This document shows, one piece after another, positions 21,955-31,675 of a stretch of DNA of 64,000 bases. Location: the NCBI GenBank assembly GCA_964017195.1, contig OZ024888.1, positions 13,525,701 to 13,589,700 of the forward strand, given 5' to 3'. Every line of letters starts with the position of its first letter. The first letter of the stretch is position 1. The position numbers were made by a program, and so were the translations under genes. The notes under the pieces are model-generated. The model had not been told where the DNA came from and did no database searches. It saw only the letters and a list, made by a program, of their open reading frames with translations. The stretch is from Siderastrea radians. Taxonomy: Eukaryota; Cnidaria; Anthozoa; Scleractinia; Rhizangiidae.

Positions 21955-23080
21955 TGTGATCAAACAGATGTTCGCCACTGTCTGGCTTCAAAGGCGCTTG
22001 TGGTTAGCAGAAGCAACCTCCAGTTTGCACTGAGTTGTGAACCTCTCTCTTTTTTTAACCCCCAAAATTCCACTTCGCTTACAACAAAAGAAGAATTTTA
22101 CACTAAAAATGAAAAGATTTCAGAGATAAAACAATATGTTTCCACGCAAAAAGCCAATTGCGGTTTCATGACCAACCGTTCGTTGGTTTGTGTTCGGTTT
22201 CATTTCGTAACTGATTGGTAGCTACACAATTGGGAATGTCAAAACCAAATCAAAGTGTTCATCGTTTTTTGATTCTCATATGGTTTTGTCGAGTGTTGTT
22301 GAAAGATTTCAGTAAAGATATTTACTTAGTTTGAAAGAAATGTCACGCTTAAACTAATGGTCTGACTCCCTCGAAAAAGCCGACCAGAGAATTCCCTTTC
22401 TCTACACAGAACACCACACAAACAGATGATGGGATGGCTGTGGTTAATTCTCGAACTCGGAATTGTCTCTCAACGTCCACTTCAGTCGATTTCAGGAAAA
22501 CTACCTTTGGAATGACCAACAACCTAATATACTCTTCTTCGATAGAATACGAGACCTACATTCTGGTGTTATAATTAATTTCCTTCATTCTTAATAAGTA
22601 TATTTCCCCTCCAATTGGCGCTAATTCCAGAATACTTTAACGAGGGGGTGTTTAAATGACACCGGTGCGACATTCATCCCACTATGAGATGAAACTTTAC
22701 AACGCGTTTACGGGCAGAAACCGTTTTCATGCAGGGATGACTTTTATTTTGGATCGAAATGGTTAAATTAAAAGGAATGTAAAACGAACAGTCATACCGC
22801 GTTTTTATGACACCAGTATGGGTTTTCATACCAGAATGGGAATCTCCGGCAATGCCGTGCAGCAACCGGGATGTTCTCGATCCGGTATGACTCGCACCGA
22901 TATGAGATTTTGAAACAGTGTCAGGTAAACGGATACACAACCATGCACAAGAGGGAACCAGGATGACTTCGCACCGGAATGAAAGTTTCACCGGCATCAG
23001 ATAAACACTGTAAACAGCCCCTAATATTTGATATTAACAAACGCCTTAGATTGACACTATAGTCGTTGGGAGTGCCCAGT
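21955..23080. repeat. Shared 3' flank of zinc-finger pseudogene B
   Basis: It matches 3420-4620 in order: the GGCGCTTGTGGTT block, the GGAATGACCAACAA block near 22510, and the palindromic MITE at 22641-23022 (ACACCGGTGCGACATTCATC ... CACCGGCATCAGATAAACAC). Loci B and D are therefore sister duplicates. Confidence 0.75.
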
Positions 23081-23109
23081 TCCTTCATGTTGACCTCTTT
23101 AAGGCACGA

Positions 23110-23956
23110 CTCACTAACAAACAAATATCACATGTCATATTATCATAACATTTCCTGTTCATTTCTTTTACGTCACGCAATAGTTTAAAAATGCTGTAGG
23201 AATCACTGAGGAATCTTCTGGCTGCTCGTTCTTGATAGATGTCTGTGTGCTGTGTCTTCTTTTTGTCTCTTTGAAACCCAACCTCGACTGAAACATTTTC
23301 CACACTGATCGCATTCAAAAGGCTTCTCTTCGCCGTGTCTTCTTTTGTCTCTTTAAAACCCAGTCTCGACTGAAACACCTTCCACATCATCGCATTCTAA
23401 AGGTTTCTCTCCACTATGTGTTCTTTTATGTCTCTTTAGGACCCCAGCTTGAGAGAAACATTTGCCACACTGGTTGCATTCAAAAGGTTCCTCTCCACTA
23501 TGTGTCAGTTGATGTCTCTGTAGAACCACAGCTTGGTTAAAACATTTACCACACTGCTTGCATTCAAAAGGTTTCTGTCCGCTGTGCTTTCTTTCGTGTT
23601 CCTCTAGACTACCTTTTTGATAAAAACATTTTTTAGCTCTGGTGGCACTGAAAGGGTTTTTTCCACTGTGTATTCGTTTACGATTCTTTAGATTTCCTGA
23701 TAAACTAAAATATTTGCCACACTGAACGCATTCAAATTGTTTTCGTCCGTTTTCCCTGTTTTAACGTCGCGTGGGCCCGTCGCGTTAGATTTGCGACTTG
23801 ACTAATCTCAATGCCACCCTTATCTCCTTCAACAGGGTTGCTTCCACTCTCTGTTGATTTACGTGGTAGCAGATTTTCTGGTTTCTCCTCAGAACAAGTC
23901 GTACTTTGTTCCTGAACAGATAAACTGGTGCTGTACTCTGTGTAGTTTGAGGCCAT
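23110..23956 (-). pseudogene. C2H2 zinc-finger pseudogene (locus B)
   Basis: The start at 23956 and the leader (MASNYTEYSTSLSVQEQ, EEKPENLLPRK) match genes A and C. After about 60 codons the frame is destroyed: an inserted GC-rich run (GTGGGCCCGTCGCG) shifts it, and a TAA replaces the Gln codon in the RRQNR motif. About six or seven finger remnants follow to 23280, with lost Cys codons and small deletions. The C-terminal tail (SDSYSIFKLL, VKEMN) is still readable in another frame. A run of frameshifts and stops means no functional protein. Flanks on both sides are shared with the other zinc-finger loci. Confidence 0.9.
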
Positions 23957-24059
23957 GGTAATACTGTAGATTTCCTTGATCATAAATTTCACCCTTAGCC
24001 TAAAGTGAAAAAAAGAAAACAAACGGATGCCTTTACCTGGCCTGGTGAAAATGTTTAAG

Positions 24060-25070
24060 CTCCAGTTGAAGCTCCACTTAGGTGTCGCCCTTAAGAACGC
24101 TGGGTCTTGATACAGAGGCATTTTTGCAAAGGTGAAGACTATTGAGGGAAAGTAGATCTTAGCAGGACGTACTGGAGTCTAAAAAGAAAAAATTTGGGTA
24201 ACCCTGCATTTTTCAGTGATAAATAAGTAGCCGTAATTCTGAATAACGCTGAATGGCATTTTCCAAATTGAAGCTCAGTTATCATCACTGAAATCAGAAA
24301 AATGTGCGGTTACGTCCCCCCCCCCCCACCCCCGCTTCCATTTTCTTTTTGGTTTCTGATACCCATTGCTGAGGGATGCTTTTTCCACATAGTCATAAGC
24401 TGCGCAAAAATACCTTTGTATTTATAATTCCTTAAGCATGTTAAGGAACCCGAATCTCTCGGACCAGACCTGAGATGCACAGAAACGTAAGCGCGTACTG
24501 AGAGTGAGGCAAGTAGGAAATTCATATGCTGACAAACCCTCTCCCCTGCTCTTTGTTTGCCCCCCAAATTTTGTATATACTATTGTATACAATTTCACTT
24601 GGGAGCGTTCGTGATCCCAAGAGAAATTGAAAACGATAGTTGGTACGATTCTTTTTAAGGGGCCGGGAGGGGGGGGGGTGCAAAGGAAGTGTAATCTGGG
24701 AGATGTTGAAGTAGTCAATAGGAGCATTAGTTGTGACGTCATCCATTTTCACCCTTTAAGAGTGATCAGCATCAGATTTCTCATTGTAACATTAATGCAC
24801 AATTAAATGCACACGTGTTGACAATTAAGGGAATGATCACCAGGGATAAACTCTTTTGATGTTTGAACAACTTCTCCCAACTAGCACTACAACAAATGTT
24901 TGGCGATTAGTAAGGAGAATTTTTGACACTGGGCACTTAAGGGTCAAACACAAGGTGGCTTTGATAAGCAGCTGCAACCTCGTTCCTAGGAAGGGAAAAG
25001 CGCTGGAAACGAGTTCGAAGAAACTGATAGAGTGGGAAGAGATCTCAGCTAAATAAGATGATCACAATAA
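24060..25070. repeat. Shared 5' flank of pseudogene B with inserted sequence
   Basis: 24450-24540 and 24720-25065 align with 13490-13770 upstream of gene A. The piece between, including C- and G-runs at 24317 and 24666, is extra. A short block, CATAGTCATAA with GCAAAAATAC near 24390, recurs near 37750 inside the CACTA-like element. Confidence 0.6.
24734..24741. promoter_or_regulatory. CRE-like palindrome TGACGTCA upstream of pseudogene B
   Basis: Same motif and context as upstream of gene A (TTGTGACGTCATCCATTTT), here about 780 bp from the former ATG. Any function is inferred. Confidence 0.25.
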
Positions 25071-25195
25071 TCCTGCTAGAGTTACACCTGAGAGCTAACC
25101 CTAGCTAAAGCGAAGGAAAATCTTGAAAAGGCAGCTCAAACTGTCTGAAACGATGTTTAAAACCTACGGAAAAAAGGATAAAACACCTACGGATA

Positions 25196-25390
25196 AAACA
25201 TCTCCTTCTGCTTTTGCAATATTGCCATAGATATTTTATTTCATTCAATAATTCTTCTGTAGAAACCCAAAACCAGCAAATTGTTCCGTGAAACATCTCC
25301 TTCTGCTTTTGCAAAATTGTCATAAATATTTTATTTCATTCAATAATTCTTCTGTAGAAACCCAAAACCAGCAAATTGTTCCGTGAAAAG
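25196..25390. repeat. Tandem duplication, 2 x 95 bp
   Basis: AACATCTCCTTCTGCTTTTG through AACCAGCAAATTGTTCCGTG occurs twice with a period of 95 bp and very few differences, so it is a recent duplication. Confidence 0.9.
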
Positions 25391-26540
25391 TTGCATGATT
25401 ATTCCCGCTATCGCTTGCGATGAAAAATGGCTTCGAAATTCATGGCTGTTAGTTTCGTTTTATCATAAGCTCGTAGTCCTGAAGGTCGGTTCATAAATTC
25501 TGCTTTGTGAAGATCCTATTTACTGAAGCCACATTTCCAGAGTTACCGTTTAATAGAATGTTTTAAGAGAGCTATTGATGGAATTGTTTAGTAGTGTTTT
25601 AAAATATATACTAAAATCGAAAACTCGACTACACGATTTGCGTGTTTGTGGTCCTTTTTGCTTTTGCTCCATCACATTTCGCTGTAGGTTTTTGCACCCA
25701 AACTCAGTCGATTACCGCTCGAATTTCCCCCGATTAGTGAGTTAATCGATCTCGCTAGGTGGATTAAATTTAACCCGTCGTTTATCACTTGGTTAGTGTT
25801 AATCGTGCTTTCATGAACAGAATCTAACCGAAGGATAAATTTTCATCCTCGATTAGCGAGATTTAACCCTCGATTAGCGCTAATCGGCTTTCCAGGAACC
25901 GGGGCCAGGCGTCTTCTTCTTGGCGAGAAATTTTATGACGTCATATGACATATCGCTTTCGCACAAAGAAGGGTATGTGCGGCCCCACCGAAGGGTATGG
26001 GCACGAGCCGTTTCGGTCTGAAATAGGGTGTAAATTTTGACCATTTTGTCCGAACTAGCACAAGTTTTGTAAGATCTGGTCCGAGTTGTGTCATTTTTTT
26101 TTAAGAAGCAGCTACTCTTTGTTTTTATACGGGGTAAGTGTATTGTAATTAATCACGGAAATTTGAAGCCCTTCTCAAATGTCTACGCAAACTGAAGCAG
26201 TTCCTGGGCGGGTCTGAATCGAAATTTTATTAAGGTCTGGGGGACGATCCCATATTTTGTCGAGTCAAGGTGTGCGACGCTCACACCACAAAAATTTTCA
26301 GAATGTATTCAGAAATACTTAACGAAATTTCTGCATTAGATTCGGCACATAAAAAGCTCGGCGTCTGAGTCAAAGCCGTTCCAAAGGCGAAATTCCAGGC
26401 CAAGCCAGGCGGGAAGAACGGCTGAGCCGTTCCAAATTGAAATACCCGTTCTCAATTGAATTGATTCAAACGCCAAACTTTTCACGTACTTAATTCATGG
26501 TATTAGGTTCGGCTCATGAAAAGTTTGGCGTCTGAAACGG
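25391..26540. other. Non-coding with dispersed-repeat pieces
   Basis: 25690-25910 is rich in inverted GATTAGCG/CGCTAATC-type motifs and ends CCAGGAACCGGGGCC, probably a MITE. 25970-26110 is a copy of the GGGTATGG repeat R2 (AAGGGTATG(T/G)GC, GTCTGAAATAGGGTGTAAAT) also seen at 690-790 and 54460-54560. 26340-26540 has the inverted or repeated TTAGGTTCGGC(A/T)CAT pair. No gene. Confidence 0.55.
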
Positions 26541-26544
26541 GCTG

Positions 26545-26640
26545 CACTTACAAAAGCTCCACAATAAAATCTGTTGATTTCTGTTTCAGCGATTCTATAG
26601 TTTAGAATCATCCTCAAGCAAATTTCAAGTAAACAAAACA
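26545..26640 (-). mobile_element. SINE body fragment, inverted relative to 9.5 kb
   Basis: AAGCTCCACAATAAAATCTG then TTTCTGTTTCAGCGATTCTA is the reverse complement of the SINE body at 9500-9580. The tRNA-like head is absent here. Confidence 0.65.
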
Positions 26641-27090
26641 AGAGGCGATGTATGAACAGCTTACGTAAGGGTAAAAAGTTAAGCACTGTCCAACTTTTCG
26701 TGTTTACGTAAGCCGTTTATACTACGAGAGACTGCTCGTAGTCTAGAGACCTACATTCTTGCGTTCTAATTAATGTCCTTCCTTCCTTCATTTCCGTATT
26801 TTCCCCTTCAATTTGCGTAAATTCCATGACGCCGGTGCGACGTTCACCCTGCAACAAGGTGAAAGCTTTATATCGCGCTAACATTAATCGTTTTTATGGT
26901 AGGATGAGTTTTATTTGGAACAAAATGGTTACAGACAGTGTAACACAACAGTCGCCATTCGCCACCCCAATAGTTCTCGGTTGCTATAGCAAATGCGAAC
27001 TAAAAATGTCTGTAGACGTTGGGAGAGCCTAATTCATTCATAATGTCTTCTTTTAAGGCTGGCAATACTGACTAAAAAACAAATATAACA
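26641..27090. repeat. Shared 3' flank of zinc-finger gene C
   Basis: It matches 11035-11530 (hairpin at 26650-26725; CTAGAGACCTACATTCT; MITE left half at 26820-26940; GTAGACGTTGGGAGAG). Gene C is therefore the sister of gene A, while B and D form the other pair. Confidence 0.75.
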
Positions 27091-27100
27091 AGTCATAGTA

Positions 27101-28315
27101 TCATAACAGTTCCTGTTTCACTTCTTTAACTTCACACAAAAGTTCATAAATGCTGAAGGAATCGTCTGGCTGCTCGTACTTGATAGGTGTCTGTGTGCTG
27201 TGTCTTCTTTTATGTCTCTTTAAATCCGAACCTTGACCGAAACATTTCCCACACTGATCGCATTCAAAAGGTTTCTGTCCGCTGTGTGTTCTTTTATGAC
27301 TCTTTAGGCCCCCAGCTACAGTGAAACATTTACCACACTGATCGCATTCAAAGGGTTTCTCTCCACTGTGTGTTCGTTTATGTGCTGTTAGTTGTCCAGC
27401 TTGGCTATACCGTTTACCACACTGCTCGCATTCAAAAGGTTTCTCTCCACTGTGTGATCTGCTGTGTCTTTTTAGGGCCCCACTTTCGCTAAAACGTTTA
27501 CCACACTGCTCGCATTCAAAGGGCTTCTCTCCACTATGTGTTCTTTTATGTGTTGTTAGATGCCCAGCTTGGCTGAACCGTTTACCACACTGCTCACATT
27601 CAAAAGGTTTTTCTCCACTATGTGTTCTTTTATGTCTCTTTAGGTACCCAGTTTCGTTAAAACATTTACCACACTGCTCGCATTCAAAGGGTCTCTCTCC
27701 ACTGTGTGTTCTTTTATGTGCTCTTAGATGTCCAGCTTGGCTAAACCGTTTACCACACTGCCCACATTCAAAGGGTTTCTCTCCACTGTGTGTTCTTTTA
27801 TGTCTCTTTAGATCTCCTGCTTGACTAAAACATTTACCGCACTGGTCACATTCGTACAGTTTCTCTCCAAGGTGTGTTCTTTTGTGTCGCTTTAGGTTAC
27901 TCGTTGAATTAAAACATTTTCCACACTGGTCGCATTCAAAAGGTATCCCTCCCCTCTGTGTTCTTTTCTGTTCCTCTAGATTACCTTTTTGATGAAAACA
28001 TTTGTGACACTGCTGGCACTGAAAGAGTTTTTCTCCACTGTGTATTCGTTTTTGAGTCTTTAGATTTCCTGATGAACCGAAAGGTTTGCTAAACTGATCA
28101 CATTCAAATTGTTTTTTTCCGTTTTCCCTGTTTTGACGTCGCCTTAGATTTTGTACTTGACTAACCTCAATGCCACCCTGATCAACTTCAAAAGGATTGC
28201 TTCCATTCTCTGTTGTTTTACGTGGTAGTAAATTTTCTGGCTTCTCCTCAGAATAAGTGGTACTTTGTTCTTGGTCAGATAAACTGTTGCTGTACTCTGC
28301 ATAGCTTGAGGCCAT
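27101..28315 (-). CDS. C2H2 zinc-finger protein with 9 intact fingers (gene C)
   Basis: An intact 404-codon frame. Residues 1-70 are the family leader (MASSYAEYSNSLSDQEQ, EEKPENLLPRK). Residues 71-126 hold two decayed fingers; the first has CDQF, and the second keeps CQQC but has Gln in place of both His. Nine canonical fingers follow (about 127-378), seven of the nine linkers reading HSGEKPF, HSGERPF or HSGQKPF. The tail (379-404) ends VKEVKQELL and keeps the IKYE and VKQE psi-K-x-E motifs. There is no visible effector domain. Predicted nuclear DNA-binding protein, target unknown. It is closest to gene A but six fingers shorter, and helix residues differ in most fingers, which predicts a different binding site. 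A PLE inverted pair begins about 110 bp upstream of the ATG and may sit in the promoter. Confidence 0.9.
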   Translation of the reverse strand: MASSYAEYSNSLSDQEQSTTYSEEKPENLLPRKTTENGSNPFEVDQGGIEVSQVQNLRRRQNRENGKKQFECDQFSKPFGSSGNLKTQKRIHSGEKLFQCQQCHKCFHQKGNLEEQKRTQRGGIPFECDQCGKCFNSTSNLKRHKRTHLGEKLYECDQCGKCFSQAGDLKRHKRTHSGEKPFECGQCGKRFSQAGHLRAHKRTHSGERPFECEQCGKCFNETGYLKRHKRTHSGEKPFECEQCGKRFSQAGHLTTHKRTHSGEKPFECEQCGKRFSESGALKRHSRSHSGEKPFECEQCGKRYSQAGQLTAHKRTHSGEKPFECDQCGKCFTVAGGLKSHKRTHSGQKPFECDQCGKCFGQGSDLKRHKRRHSTQTPIKYEQPDDSFSIYELLCEVKEVKQELL

Positions 28316-28423
28316 TGTACAATCATGTAGATTTCTTTCGTCACAACTTTCACCCTTATCCTAAATAAGAGAAAGGAGAGCGAGTTCTTTACTGCCCTGG
28401 TGAAAATGTATAGGAAAAAATAC

Positions 28424-29388
28424 TAAGATCAATAAAAACGTTTACTGGCTATAAAAATAAATAAAATCGAGCTTTCGGCTGTCGGGCTTCTGCCTTTTAT
28501 GGATACAAAACGGAATAAAAATGAATCTGGTGTAAATTAGCTAGTGCACCATGATTCTAATGTTTTTCATACACGAGAAGACCCTCTATCACATACATGG
28601 AGTTGTCAAAGACAATGAAATATTCAGGCATGTTTCGCAATGTTTGAGCCGCCAGCGCAAGTCTTAACATTCCTGATACGTTCTTTCTTTCTTGTTTCAA
28701 AACATCCGCCAGTTTCCCCAGAAAGCACCAATCACAATCAACACAGGGTATTTTATATACTACATTTGGTTGATGTTCGATAGAAGGTCAGGATTTAGGG
28801 GAAGTGAATTCTTGTTGCAAACCCCTGAAGGGCTAATTAATAACTCGAATGTCATATCTTTGTAACAGTCTTGTTTAAGGTTGAGTAATGCCACCGATGA
28901 AAGGCAGGAAGGCAAAACTGCTGAGATGCTGTGCCGATTGCGATTGGTACTGTGGGGGGGGGGGGGGGGAAACTGGCCGATGTTTTGAAACAAGAAAGAA
29001 AGAACATATCAGGAATGTTAAGACTTGCGGTAGCAGTTCAAACATTTGGACATTGCATTGACTTTGAGAACTCACTTGTAATTGATAAAGGGTCTTTTCA
29101 TGTACGAAAAACATTAGAATCATGGCACACTTTTGCTAATAAACATGCAAACAATAATTCCAAGCTGCTCCCTAGTCGATACTCTATTCTTTTCTTTAAA
29201 AAAAAATAGTTAGCTTAATTTACCTTTTTTACTTTTATAGTATTCCTTTTATTGTTTAGTTTTACCTTATTTTGTATATATTTTTTATTAATCTTTATTC
29301 ATTTTTTATCCCTCAAGTACGGTAGGCTGACAGCCGAAAGCTCGATTTTATAAATTTTTATAGCCAGTGAACATTTTTGTTGATCTTA
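28424..29388. mobile_element. Two Penelope-like element 3' ends in inverted orientation
   Basis: 28424-28716 and 28963-29388 are inverted copies with outer ends TAAGATCAATAAAAACG / its complement. Both arms hold GACAGCCGAAAGCTCGATTT close to the end. The right arm codes for a GIY-YIG-type C-terminus. Inverted, partly duplicated copies are common for PLEs (established knowledge). About 210 bp of middle sequence plus a G-run at 28957-28968 separates the arms. Confidence 0.7.
28960..29209 (+). pseudogene. Penelope-like element, C-terminal GIY-YIG endonuclease remnant
   Basis: The frame reads KLADVLKQERKNISGMLRLA..., then GHCIDFENSLVIDKGS, then LESWHTFANKHANNNSKLLP and a stop. The order H-x-IDF, then a Glu in LESWH, then a N-N-x-x-LP tail is what I know from the end of PLE GIY-YIG domains. 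The N-terminal GIY-YIG motif and the whole reverse transcriptase are absent, so this is a dead 3' fragment. The same protein segment, frameshifted, recurs at 41701-41844. Confidence 0.6.
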
Positions 29389-29530
29389 AAGGTAATATGT
29401 CTTATCCTGGCTGTGCATCAATTCTTTTAACTCCAGATGTCTGGAGGGTGGGATTTGAGCCCTAGTCAACTGAGTTGAAATCTAGCAGCATACAACCAAA
29501 CAATCATCTACTGTGCATCCTACCAGATGT
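29389..29530. repeat. Block shared with 46888-47030, possible SINE
   Basis: GGTAATATGTCTTATCCTGG then GTCTGGAGGGTGGGATTTGA match 46873 and 46958 onwards. The minus strand of the second part has a B-box-like GGGCTCAAATCCCACC, so it may be a tRNA-derived SINE attached to the PLE end. Confidence 0.55.
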
Positions 29531-30620
29531 AAAGTTGATAAAGTGAACGGTTTCTGATATTTTCGGAACACGTTAGCCTGAATCCTAAAGCCATTTGTGT
29601 CCACGTTTAAAATTTTTTAAACACAATCTTTCTCTTTTCTTGTCCCGCCTTTTGGCAGGCGGTCGTCGAGTTCTGATATAAGCTTAATTGTTTTCAGGAC
29701 GTAAATTTTGGGAGAGTAGAATCCAGTGTCTTGTAATAATACAGATGAATACTCCACTGTTTATAACATCATTACGTGTTCGATCACATTATAATCAAAT
29801 GTAAACACTGTAGCGGCGTTTGTTCTTGTCTTCATTTCACTGTGTCGACTATGCGTTGATAATTTCTCTGATACTGTGTGAAATTACTTCGAAAGCGAGG
29901 AATTGCCGACGTGTTACATAACGTCTATCTTGGCGGAGCACGTGTTCACGATCGAGCACTCGTGTATGCGGTTTAAATTATCAACGCGCGGTCTTCTTAA
30001 TGTTTCGTTTGGCAAGCATCCGTTTCAGTGCTCAACGAATTCGTCGAATTTAATAACCCAGTAAACGATAGATACTGCACAGACCTTAACTTCTTCATAT
30101 CAACAAGCCAATTCCGTTTAATTACAACCTTGGTTTTGATAGTTCTTTTTCGTTTTAGATACTCCGCTAGATGTTCATTCTGCAAAGTTGTTACTTAAGC
30201 AACTTAGCTATCCCTAGATTTCATGTCCTATGATCAAATACTGTATAAAGGAAGAGAAAAGTGAAAGTAAGAGCAAATGTTTTGCTTTGTTGTGATTTTA
30301 AACGAGCAATGCAAGTTTTTCTTGTTGTTGTCATGGAAACTGGGCCCTAACGGGAGCTTGGATTTAACAGAGACAGGATGATATGGAAGTTCCTGTTTTC
30401 GATTTCAGTTTCTTTTCTTTCTTCTCTAGGGGACGGGGGGGGGAGGGTTGGTGGATATTTGTTTTAAAATTATAAACGATGTAGGTTAACTGCATAATTT
30501 GAGTCAGGACAAAAGGTATAGAATTTTTGAATGTTTAGTTCTGGCCCAAGACATGGATATTTTTAATATGAAATCTCGGATTCATTTCTACCATCCATCA
30601 GTTTAAATCCAAGTACCCTC
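29531..30620. other. Non-coding stretch
   Basis: I see no supported gene. There is one G-run near 30435. Confidence 0.45.
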
Positions 30621-30624
30621 TATA

Positions 30625-30770
30625 TAGGACCTAACCCTAACTTTCACTTAAATCTTACCCGGACCCATAGCCCTAACCCCTAACCCTTAACCCCTTACCC
30701 TATCCCTAACCCTATCCCCTAACCTTATTCCTTAACCCTAACCCTAAACACTAAATCTAACCCCGTACCC
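30625..30770 (-). repeat. Degenerate interstitial telomeric repeat
   Basis: The run is made of CCTAACCCTAACC-type hexamers and variants (CCCTAACCCCTAACCC, CCCTATCCCTAACCC), i.e. (TTAGGG)n on the minus strand. TTAGGG is the telomere repeat of cnidarians and most metazoans. It lies 165 bp outside the left end of the CACTA-like element. Confidence 0.85.
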
Positions 30771-30948
30771 TACGTGAATTTGCCTAGTGCCATGTAATAT
30801 CAACGTCACTGAGTTTGTGAGCAAAACAAGTATCTTTTTTGCGTATTTCACTGAAATGAAACACGCACTCATACTGTGTTTAGCAGTACAGTGAATGGAC
30901 CAATTTATGCCATGTTTTGTTGTAAACACTGATACACTGGAAAAGTTG

Positions 30949-31380
30949 AAAATTTACATGCACATGTAAATCGTAATTTACAACATGCAAATCCTAATTT
31001 ACATGTTTTGTAAATTTACATTTACATGTTGGCATTTTGTAAATTGAATTTGCATGCTTTTTTACATGTTAAGGAGAAGCTGTAAATTTGTTGTAAAAAT
31101 GGATTTACGTGGTCCCCTTTAACCCTTATAACTTAAAGAACCATGTAAATAACATGTAAATTTTGGGGAACAAATTTACAGTATCTTCTTTGTAAATATC
31201 CTGTAAATTTTTTAAACAAAACATGTAAAGAACATGTAAATGAGAAATATGGGGCTGTTCTATACCCTGTAAATAACATGTAAATTTGGTGGCCCAAATC
31301 CTGTAAAAATCATGTAAATGGAAAAAGGGAGACTGGCCAGACAATGCAAATAGCGTGTAAATTGGAAAAGGGATACATTC
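30949..31380. repeat. Left subterminal repeat zone of the CACTA-like element
   Basis: Around twenty ATGTAAAT / CCTGTAAAT / TTGTAAATT motifs are spaced 10-40 bp apart. They are the reverse complement of the ATTTACAT and ATTTACAGG motifs of the right end, as expected for transposase-binding subterminal repeats. Confidence 0.85.
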
Positions 31381-31439
31381 AAGAATATGTATCTAACATT
31401 TGAAGTAAAAAAAAAAAGGTAAATCAAATTTAGCGTCGT

Positions 31440-31675
31440 AGTGTGAGGACCACACATCATGTGTAAACACTTGATGTCCGTGTTGAATTGGAATTTGGAA
31501 GTGTTGGTTTTTGTGGAGGGAAAAAATTTGGAGAACTCTAAAAAAACCCCTCGGAGCAAGGACAGAACCAACAACAAACTCAACCCACGTGCCAACCACT
31601 GGAACCAAACCCGGGTCACAGAGGTGGGAGGCAAGTGCTCCCACTGCTACACCAACCTTGCTCCCCACAAATGTA
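31440..31675 (-). mobile_element. tRNA-derived SINE
   Basis: On the minus strand the head has an A-box-like GGTGTAGCAGTGGGAGCAC and a B-box-like CCGGGTTTGGTTCC. It is followed by a body with GTGGGTTGAGTTTGTTGTTG, CTTGCTCCGAGG, TCCAAATTTTTTCC and AAAAACCAACACTTCC. I recall that body as a widespread metazoan SINE core. The ORFs across it are not real. Confidence 0.75.

Noticed and set aside
21194..21991. Overlapping ORFs of 63-121 codons as a possible gene
   Set aside because: No recognisable motif, no splice support, and no paralogue in the window; could not be told from chance.
30625..30770. A true chromosome end
   Set aside because: The hexamers are short, degenerate and followed by more than 30 kb of sequence, so they are interstitial.
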